Origin: Hylemonella sp. UBA6679
GTDB lineage: Bacteria > Pseudomonadota > Gammaproteobacteria > Burkholderiales > Burkholderiaceae_C
DNA length: 43,314 nt
Assembly: GCA_002454975.1 (NCBI GenBank)
Contig: DKJZ01000112.1
Coordinates: 4,546-47,859 of the forward strand
Reading direction: 5' to 3'
Shown here: piece after piece, positions 37,930-43,314 of the stretch
Layout: every line of letters starts with the position of its first letter
Position numbering within the stretch: position 1 is the stretch's first letter
Made by a program: the position numbers and the translations under genes
Notes under the pieces: model-generated
Told to the model about the DNA's origin: nothing
The model's input: only the letters and a program-made list of their open reading frames with translations
The model's database searches: none

Positions 37930-40167
37930 ATGAGCCAGACCCAGCCCACCATCATCTACACCCTGACCGACGAAGCCCCTTTGTTGGCCACCAGCGCCTT
38001 TTTGCCCATGATTCGCGCCTTCACCGCGCCCGCGGGTGTGCATGTGAGCACCAGCGATATTTCTGTTTCGGGCCGCATTTTGGGCGAGTTTTCTGAGTTT
38101 TTGACCCCCGAGCAGCGTGTGCCCGACAACTTGGCCGAGCTGGGCAAGCTCACCCTCAAGCCTGAGGCCAACATCATCAAGCTGCCCAACATCAGCGCCT
38201 CGGTGGGCCAGTTGCAAGCGGCCATCAAAGAGTTGCAGGGCAAGGGCTATGCCATTCCCGACTTCCCCGAAGCCCCGAAAACCGACGAAGACAAAGCCAT
38301 CCGCGCGCGTTACGCCAAGTGCATTGGCAGCGCGGTCAACCCGGTGCTGCGTGAAGGCAACTCGGACCGCCGCGCGCCCCGCGCTGTGAAAGAGTTCGCT
38401 CGCAAGAACCCGCACAGCATGGCCGAGTGGAGCCAGGCATCGCGCTCGCACGTCTCGCACATGCACCACGGCGACTTCTACCACGGTGAGAAGTCGATGA
38501 CCCTGGACCGCCCGCGTGATGTGCGCATGGAGCTCATCACCAAGAGCGGCAAAACCATTGTGCTCAAGCAGAAAGTCTCGTTGCTCGACCGCGAGGTGGT
38601 TGACAGCATGTTCATGAGCAAGAAAGCGCTGCTGGAGTTCTACGAGAAAGAAATTGAAGACGCGCACAAAACCGGCGTGATGTTCTCGCTGCACGTCAAA
38701 GCCACGATGATGAAGGTCTCGCACCCCATCGTGTTTGGTCACTGCGTGAAAATCTTCTACAAAGACGCGTTTGAGAAACACGGTAAGTTGTTTGAAGAGC
38801 TGGGCGTGAACGTGAACAACGGCATGGCCAACCTGTACGACAAAATCGCCACCTTGCCCCAAAGCAAGCAAGACGAGATCAAGCGTGACTTGCACGCCTG
38901 CCACGAAGGCCGCCCCGAGCTGGCCATGGTGGACTCGGCCAAAGGCATCACCAACTTCCACTCGCCCAACGATGTGATTGTGGACGCCTCCATGCCCGCG
39001 ATGATCCGCAACGGCGGCAAGATGTGGGGGGCCGATGGCCGCTTGAAGGATGTGAAGGCTGTGATGCCCGAGTCGACCTTTGCGCGCATCTACCAGGAGA
39101 TGATCAACTTCTGCAAATGGCATGGCGCCTTCGACCCCAAAACCATGGGTACCGTGCCCAATGTGGGCTTGATGGCCCAGCAGGCCGAAGAGTACGGCTC
39201 GCACGACAAAACCTTTGAGATTTCCGAAGACGGCGTGGCCAACATCACTGACATCAACACCGGCGAGGTGCTGCTGTCGGAGAACGTGGAAACCGGCGAC
39301 ATCTGGCGCATGTGCCAGGTCAAAGACGCGGCTATCCGCGACTGGGTCAAGCTGGCTGTGACACGTGCGCGCAACTCCGGCATGCCAGTGGTATTCTGGC
39401 TCGACCAGTACCGCCCGCACGAGGCGCAGCTCATCACCAAGGTCAAGATGTACCTGCACGAGCACAACACCGCGGGCCTGGACATCCAGATCATGAGCCA
39501 GGTGCGTGCGATGCGCTACACCCTGGAGCGCGTGGTGCGTGGCTTGGACACCATCAGCGCCACCGGCAACATCCTGCGCGACTACCTCACCGATTTGTTC
39601 CCCATCATGGAGCTGGGCACCAGCGCCAAGATGCTCTCCATCGTGCCTTTGATGGCCGGTGGCGGTATGTACGAAACCGGTGCGGGCGGCTCCGCGCCCA
39701 AGCACGTGCAGCAGCTGGTGGAAGAAAACCACCTGCGCTGGGACTCCCTGGGCGAGTTCTTGGCCCTGGCCGTCAGCCTGGAGGATCTGGGCATCAAAAC
39801 CAACAACAACAAGGCGAAAATTCTGGCCAAAACCCTGGACGCGGCCACCGGCAAACTGTTGGACAACAACAAGAACCCGTCGCCCAAGACGGGTCAGCTC
39901 GACAACCGGGGCAGCCAGTTCTACCTGGGCATGTACTGGGCGCAAGAGCTGGCCGCGCAAACTGAAGACGCACAATTGGCAGCGAGTTTTGCGCCACTGG
40001 CCAAGCAGCTCACCGAGAACGAGCAAACCATCGTGGCGGAGTTGGCTGCGGTGCAGGGCCATCCGGTGGACATTGGTGGCTACTACAAGCCTGATTTCAC
40101 CAAGCTTGAAGCCATCATGCGCCCCAGCCCAACCCTGAACGCGGCTTTGGCCTCGATGATGGCTTGA
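37930..40167 (+). CDS. icd: NADP-dependent isocitrate dehydrogenase, monomeric
   Basis: This 745-aa enzyme is the monomeric IDH-II type, which oxidises isocitrate to 2-oxoglutarate with NADP in the TCA cycle. Its length and opening MSQTQPTIIYTLTDEAPLLATSAFLPMIRAFTAPAGV are diagnostic, followed by LPNISASVGQLQAAIKELQGKGY, SVNPVLREGNSDRR (from about 138), MHHGDFYHGEKS, and the later NGGKMWGADGRLKD and GTVPNVGLMAQQAEEYGSHDKTFE. It is unrelated in sequence to the dimeric icd of E. coli. The symbol icd follows common use for this type in other bacteria. It ends with a terminator 54 bp downstream. It sits well with fumarase and acetyl-CoA synthetase in this window, although they are far apart. Confidence 0.96.
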   Translation: MSQTQPTIIYTLTDEAPLLATSAFLPMIRAFTAPAGVHVSTSDISVSGRILGEFSEFLTPEQRVPDNLAELGKLTLKPEANIIKLPNISASVGQLQAAIKELQGKGYAIPDFPEAPKTDEDKAIRARYAKCIGSAVNPVLREGNSDRRAPRAVKEFARKNPHSMAEWSQASRSHVSHMHHGDFYHGEKSMTLDRPRDVRMELITKSGKTIVLKQKVSLLDREVVDSMFMSKKALLEFYEKEIEDAHKTGVMFSLHVKATMMKVSHPIVFGHCVKIFYKDAFEKHGKLFEELGVNVNNGMANLYDKIATLPQSKQDEIKRDLHACHEGRPELAMVDSAKGITNFHSPNDVIVDASMPAMIRNGGKMWGADGRLKDVKAVMPESTFARIYQEMINFCKWHGAFDPKTMGTVPNVGLMAQQAEEYGSHDKTFEISEDGVANITDINTGEVLLSENVETGDIWRMCQVKDAAIRDWVKLAVTRARNSGMPVVFWLDQYRPHEAQLITKVKMYLHEHNTAGLDIQIMSQVRAMRYTLERVVRGLDTISATGNILRDYLTDLFPIMELGTSAKMLSIVPLMAGGGMYETGAGGSAPKHVQQLVEENHLRWDSLGEFLALAVSLEDLGIKTNNNKAKILAKTLDAATGKLLDNNKNPSPKTGQLDNRGSQFYLGMYWAQELAAQTEDAQLAASFAPLAKQLTENEQTIVAELAAVQGHPVDIGGYYKPDFTKLEAIMRPSPTLNAALASMMA

Positions 40168-40221
40168 GCCTGCGCCTTGAGATCCAAGTCCCAGGGTTTG
40201 GCATCTCTGGCTTGAATGCAA

Positions 40222-40241
40222 AAGGGGGCTTAGGCCCCCTT
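40222..40241 (+). terminator. Rho-independent terminator of icd
   Basis: AAGGGGGC-ttag-GCCCCCTT forms an 8-bp perfect stem with a 4-nt loop, followed by GTTCATTGGTGTTT, which is only moderately T-rich. It lies 54 bp after the icd stop codon. Confidence 0.75.
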
Positions 40242-40257
40242 GTTCATTGGTGTTTGA

Positions 40258-40274
40258 GCTATCAAAAGCGTAGC
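40258..40274. repeat. GCTAT-N9-AGC motif, intergenic copy
   Basis: GCTATCAAAAGCGTAGC is 17 nt with an imperfect palindrome (GCTA..TAGC). The same GCTAT-N9-AGC spacing occurs at 22141-22157 (within yfcG) and 30757-30773 (within the asparaginase gene). The spacing is exact in all three; the middle nine bases differ. Comamonadaceae genomes contain abundant short repeats with similar GCTAT...AGC cores. Confidence 0.45.
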
Positions 40275-40346
40275 AAATTGTGGGGCAAGTTACGTGGCAA
40301 GTTGTGTTGAAGGAAGTGTCATGAGCCGCGGCTCTTGAGGCGTTGG

Positions 40347-41021
40347 CTAGTTTTTGAACAAGCTGCTGCGCAAAGTGTTGCCAGCTTTGAGGCCTTTTTT
40401 CGCAAACCAACCTTGGTTCATTTCCAGCACAAAGCGCACCGGCTCGGTCGAGCAATGCGAGTCCAGGGTTTGGGGCTTCATGTCCACCAGGTTGACGATG
40501 CGCCCGTCGTCGGCCACAAAAGCTGCGGTGAGCGGCAGCAGGGTGTTTTTCATCCAAAAACATTGCTGCGCGGGCTGCTCAAACACAAACAGCATGCCTT
40601 CGTTGGTGGGCATCTCTTTGCGGTGCATGAGGCCCGTGGCGCGCTGCTCGAAGTTGGCAGCCACCTGCGCGTCAATCAGGTGCATGCCTGCGCTGATTTG
40701 CACACGCGGCAACTGCATTTGTGGCTGGCCTTGCACGCCCTGGGCGCAGACGCCAGCGGCAAATAACACGCCCCCCAGCAAGCCAAGCAGGGTGTTTGTC
40801 AGGCCTCTTTTCAGACCTGTCTTAAGACCTGTATAGAGCGCTAGCCACAGCCCGTGAGTGTGAGCAGCATCCAGGGGGCGCATGGAGGCGGCGGTGTTGC
40901 GAAAACTTGGCGTGAGTGGCATGGCGAAATCAGACGTGTGGGGCTGGTGCACTGATTCTGACTGAAAAAATGACAGCGCCTCTTGCGCGGACCCCCTTGA
41001 AGCTGGTGTTTTCGTCGCCAT
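40347..41021 (-). CDS. DUF192 family protein, exported
   Basis: The mature part matches DUF192: residues 118-220 contain ANFEQRATGLMHRKEMPTNEGMLFVFEQPAQQCFWMKNTLLPLTAAFVADDGRIVNLVDMKPQTL and RFVLEMNQGWFAKKGLKAGNTL. DUF192 proteins are small periplasmic or exported beta-rich proteins of unknown role. The hydrophobic stretch LLGLLGGVLFAAGVCAQG (about 79-96) looks like the signal peptide's h-region with cleavage near VCAQG. The reading drawn here from ATG 41021 is 224 aa. Internal ATG codons at 40922 and 40883 give a more usual leader, so the true start is uncertain. It is divergent from clpS with only 40 bp between, and both upstream readings open with the same 12 bases (ATGGCGACGAAA). Confidence 0.8.
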   Translation of the reverse strand: MATKTPASRGSAQEALSFFQSESVHQPHTSDFAMPLTPSFRNTAASMRPLDAAHTHGLWLALYTGLKTGLKRGLTNTLLGLLGGVLFAAGVCAQGVQGQPQMQLPRVQISAGMHLIDAQVAANFEQRATGLMHRKEMPTNEGMLFVFEQPAQQCFWMKNTLLPLTAAFVADDGRIVNLVDMKPQTLDSHCSTEPVRFVLEMNQGWFAKKGLKAGNTLRSSLFKN

Positions 41022-41073
41022 TTCAAATGCAAGGCTGATGCGGTCTGGCTAGAATGAAACGATGGCGACGAAA
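41010..41073. repeat. 12-bp perfect inverted repeat at two divergent gene starts
   Basis: TTTCGTCGCCAT (41010-41021) is mirrored exactly by ATGGCGACGAAA (41062-41073), 40 bp apart. The arms cover the presumed first four codons (MATK) of the DUF192 gene on the minus strand and of clpS on the plus strand. A -10-like TAGAAT (41050-41055) ends 6 bp before the clpS ATG. Confidence 0.5.
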
Positions 41074-41421
41074 CCCACCCCCCCGACTCCACCCACCCCA
41101 CCCAAAAGCCCGATGCGGGACGACGGTGGCTCGGTTGTTTTGGAGCGGCGAACCCAGAAAGTTCAACCACCGCAGATGTACCAGGTGGTGATGCTCAACG
41201 ACGACTACACCCCCATGGAGTTCGTGGTGGGCATCATCCAAGAATTTTTCAGCAAAGACCTCGAAGAAGCCACGCGCATCATGCTCAAGATCCATCTGGA
41301 CGGCAAAGGTGTGTGCGGCGTCTTCACCAAGGACGTGGCAGCCACCAAGGTGGACCGCGTGCTTGAGGCGGCGCACAAGGCGGGTCACCCGCTGCAGTGC
41401 GTCAGCGAGCCGGTGGATTAA
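41062..41421 (+). CDS. clpS: ClpS adaptor protein
   Basis: This 119-aa protein delivers N-end-rule substrates to ClpAP. After a Pro-rich opening (MATKPTPPTPPTPPKSPM, residues 1-18), the conserved core has PPQMYQVVMLNDDYTPMEFVVGIIQEFF (D49-D50 in LNDDYT, the N-degron pocket). EEATRIMLKIHLDGKGVCGVF (H around 77) and ETA-like ATKVDRVLEAAHKAGHPLQC complete it. It lies 72 bp ahead of clpA. No Shine-Dalgarno is seen, but TAGAAT ends 6 bp before the ATG, so a leaderless mRNA is possible. Confidence 0.95.
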   Translation: MATKPTPPTPPTPPKSPMRDDGGSVVLERRTQKVQPPQMYQVVMLNDDYTPMEFVVGIIQEFFSKDLEEATRIMLKIHLDGKGVCGVFTKDVAATKVDRVLEAAHKAGHPLQCVSEPVD

Positions 41422-41493
41422 TACGCCGCCAGCCGTAAAAAACGGGCAATTCGGATTACAGTTAAACCACAGAGCTAGGCAAAAGGAAGTCAC

Positions 41494-43314
41494 ATGATTG
41501 CCCAAGAGTTAGAAGTCAGTCTGCACATGGCGTTTGTTGAAGCACGCCAGCAGCGCCACGAGTTCATCACCGTGGAGCACCTGTTGCTTGCCCTGCTTGA
41601 CAACCCCAGCGCCGCGGAGGTGCTGCGCGCCTGCTCGGCCAACATCGACGACCTGCGCAAGTCGTTGGCCAATTTCATCAAAGACAACACCCCCCAAGTG
41701 GCGGGCACCGATGACGTGGACACCCAGCCCACCCTGGGTTTCCAGCGCGTGATCCAGCGCGCCATCATGCACGTGCAGTCCACCGGAAGCGGTAAAAAAG
41801 AAGTCACCGGCGCCAATGTGCTGGTGGCGATTTTTGGCGAGAAAGATTCGCACGCGGTCTACTACCTGCACCAGCAGGGCGTGACCCGTTTGGACGTGGT
41901 GAATTTCATCGCCCACGGCATCAAAAAGAGCGAGCCGCCAGAGCCCTCCAAGCCCGAAGGTCAGCCCGAGAGCGACGAGGGCGCGCCTGAGAAGAGCGAA
42001 AAAGCCTCGCCCCTGGAGCAATACACCCTCAACCTGAACCAGGCCGCCAAAGAGGGCAAGATTGACCCGTTGATTGGCCGCGCCTACGAGGTCGAGCGCG
42101 TGATTCAAATTTTGTGCCGTCGCCGCAAAAACAACCCACTGCTGGTGGGTGAGGCCGGCGTGGGCAAAACCGCGATTGCCGAGGGCCTGGCCTGGCGCAT
42201 CACCCAAAGCGACGTGCCAGAAATTCTGGCCGAGTCGCAGGTGTACTCGCTCGACATGGGTGCTTTGCTCGCTGGTACCAAGTACCGCGGCGATTTTGAG
42301 CAGCGCTTGAAAGGCGTGCTCAAGTCCCTCAAAGACAAGCCCAACGCGATTTTGTTCATCGACGAAATCCACACCTTGATCGGTGCGGGTGCGGCATCAG
42401 GCGGCACGCTCGATGCGTCCAACTTGCTCAAGCCTGCGCTCTCCAGCGGTCAGCTCAAGTGCATTGGTGCCACCACCTTCACCGAGTACCGTGGCATTTT
42501 CGAGAAAGACGCAGCGCTCTCACGCCGCTTCCAAAAAGTGGATGTGGTCGAGCCCACCGTGCCCGAAACCATCGACATCTTGAAGGGCCTCAAGTCCCGT
42601 TTTGAAGAGCACCACAACGTCAAGTACGCGGTGGCCGCTTTGCAAGCCGCGGCTGAGTTGAGCGCCAAGTACATCAACGACCGCCATTTGCCCGACAAGG
42701 CGATTGACGTGATTGACGAGGCCGGTGCGGCCCAGCGCATCTTGCCCGCGTCTAAGCGTAAGAAAACGATTGGCAAGGCCGAGATTGAAGACATCGTGGC
42801 CAAAATTGCGCGCATTCCCCCCGCGAATGTGTCCAACGACGACCGCAGCAAGCTCCAAACCATCGAGCGTGATTTGAAGAGCGTGGTGTTTGGCCAGGAC
42901 AAAGCGCTCGAGGTCTTGGCCTCAGCGGTGAAGATGGCCCGCTCTGGTTTGGGCAAGCCCGACAAGCCGATTGGCTCCTTCTTGTTCAGCGGCCCCACCG
43001 GCGTGGGCAAAACCGAAGCGGCCAAACAACTCGCCTACATCCTGGGCATCGACCTGATTCGCTTTGACATGTCGGAGTACATGGAGCGCCATGCGGTGAG
43101 CCGCTTGATTGGCGCGCCCCCCGGCTATGTGGGCTTCGACCAAGGCGGTCTGCTGACCGAAGCGGTCACCAAAAAGCCGCACGCGGTCTTGCTGCTCGAC
43201 GAGATTGAGAAAGCGCACCCCGACATCTTCAACGTGCTGCTGCAGGTGATGGACCACGGCACGCTGACGGACAACAACGGCCGCAAGGCGGATTTCCGCA
43301 ACGTCATCATCATC
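41494..43314 (+). CDS. clpA: ATP-dependent Clp protease ATP-binding subunit ClpA (partial, runs off the right end)
   Basis: The visible 607 codons have no stop and continue past the window. ClpA (about 750-770 aa when complete) unfolds substrates for ClpP. It has the N domain (MIAQELEVSLHMAFVEARQQRHEFITVEHLLLALLDN, residues 1-140) and Walker A1 GEAGVGKT (219-226). ILFIDEIHTLIGAGAASGGTLDASNLLKPAL is Walker B1. Walker A2 is GPTGVGKT (500-507), and RFDMSEYMERHAVSRLIGAPPGYVGFDQGGLLTEAV is the ClpA/B C-terminal pattern of the second AAA domain, followed by VLLLDEIEKAHPDIFNVLLQVMDHG (Walker B2). AAGGAAG lies 5 bp before the ATG. Together with clpS it forms the usual pair. The last 150 or so residues, including the ClpP-binding loop, are outside the window. 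Confidence 0.97.
   Translation, partial: MIAQELEVSLHMAFVEARQQRHEFITVEHLLLALLDNPSAAEVLRACSANIDDLRKSLANFIKDNTPQVAGTDDVDTQPTLGFQRVIQRAIMHVQSTGSGKKEVTGANVLVAIFGEKDSHAVYYLHQQGVTRLDVVNFIAHGIKKSEPPEPSKPEGQPESDEGAPEKSEKASPLEQYTLNLNQAAKEGKIDPLIGRAYEVERVIQILCRRRKNNPLLVGEAGVGKTAIAEGLAWRITQSDVPEILAESQVYSLDMGALLAGTKYRGDFEQRLKGVLKSLKDKPNAILFIDEIHTLIGAGAASGGTLDASNLLKPALSSGQLKCIGATTFTEYRGIFEKDAALSRRFQKVDVVEPTVPETIDILKGLKSRFEEHHNVKYAVAALQAAAELSAKYINDRHLPDKAIDVIDEAGAAQRILPASKRKKTIGKAEIEDIVAKIARIPPANVSNDDRSKLQTIERDLKSVVFGQDKALEVLASAVKMARSGLGKPDKPIGSFLFSGPTGVGKTEAAKQLAYILGIDLIRFDMSEYMERHAVSRLIGAPPGYVGFDQGGLLTEAVTKKPHAVLLLDEIEKAHPDIFNVLLQVMDHGTLTDNNGRKADFRNVIII

Noticed and set aside
37780..40563. Very long open frame (927 codons) on the minus strand across icd
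   Set aside because: It is an antisense shadow of the high-GC icd gene, contains low-complexity His/Gln/Gly/Leu-rich sequence, and spans two terminators. The plus strand encodes a clear isocitrate dehydrogenase.
1..43314. CRISPR arrays, insertion sequences, prophage or toxin-antitoxin genes
   Set aside because: No regularly spaced repeats, terminal inverted repeats with transposase, integrase, phage structural genes or recognisable toxin/antitoxin pairs were found.

Overview
The window is a stretch of ordinary chromosome from a betaproteobacterium, most likely family Comamonadaceae (order Burkholderiales; Limnohabitans, Rhodoferax, Polaromonas and Acidovorax are the kind of relatives to consider). 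This rests on the moderately high GC, the protein flavour, the exbB-exbD-lpxK-ycaR-kdsB-adk gene order, a monomeric NADP isocitrate dehydrogenase, and a CIO-type cytochrome bd. No insertion sequence, integrase, phage gene, CRISPR array or rRNA was found. Almost every base is in a recognisable gene.

Layout. (1) 1-8360, central and respiratory metabolism: class I fumarase, a YqhA-family membrane protein, acetyl-CoA synthetase, a small RodZ-like DNA-binding/membrane protein, then a GbsR/MarR-type regulator directly upstream of cytochrome bd oxidase cydAB. (2) 8418-9402: tRNA-Gly(GCC), tRNA-Leu(UAA) and a conserved-looking hypothetical gene. (3) 9446-21898: a 14-gene MSHA-type type IV pilus locus in the order E-G-A-C-D-O-P / I-(PilN-like)-J-K-L-M-N. 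The motor, platform and pilin genes come first and the alignment and secretin genes follow, with one internal gap of 172 bp. (4) 21912-29294, all on the minus strand: a GST-like oxidoreductase, then an acyl-CoA catabolic operon (2-hydroxyacid dehydrogenase, 3-hydroxyacyl-CoA dehydrogenase, PaaG-like isomerase, Crp/Fnr regulator, APH-type kinase, ACAD11-type acyl-CoA dehydrogenase). The kinase plus ACAD11-type pair resembles the 4-hydroxyacyl-CoA (levulinate/Lva, ACAD10/11) chemistry and is the most interesting metabolic lead here. (5) 29357-31206: lexA with two LexA boxes, divergent from an asparaginase gene. (6) 31283-35330, minus strand: adk, kdsB, ycaR-like, lpxK, exbD, exbB, an envelope/lipid A operon whose presumed promoter carries two tandem DnaA boxes. 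(7) 35630-43314: xseA, sodB, icd, a DUF192 protein (minus strand), clpS, and clpA, which runs off the right edge.

The strongest second-look items are the LvaA/LvaC-like module with its isomerase, the DnaA boxes between the -35 and -10 of the exbB promoter, overlapping palindromes at the start of the gbsR-cydAB transcript, a c-di-GMP-binding N domain in MshE within a permuted MSHA locus, and a 17-nt GCTAT-N9-AGC motif seen twice inside genes and once between genes. I see no clearly novel defence or mobile system. All calls come from reading the sequence and from knowledge of families; no database search was run.
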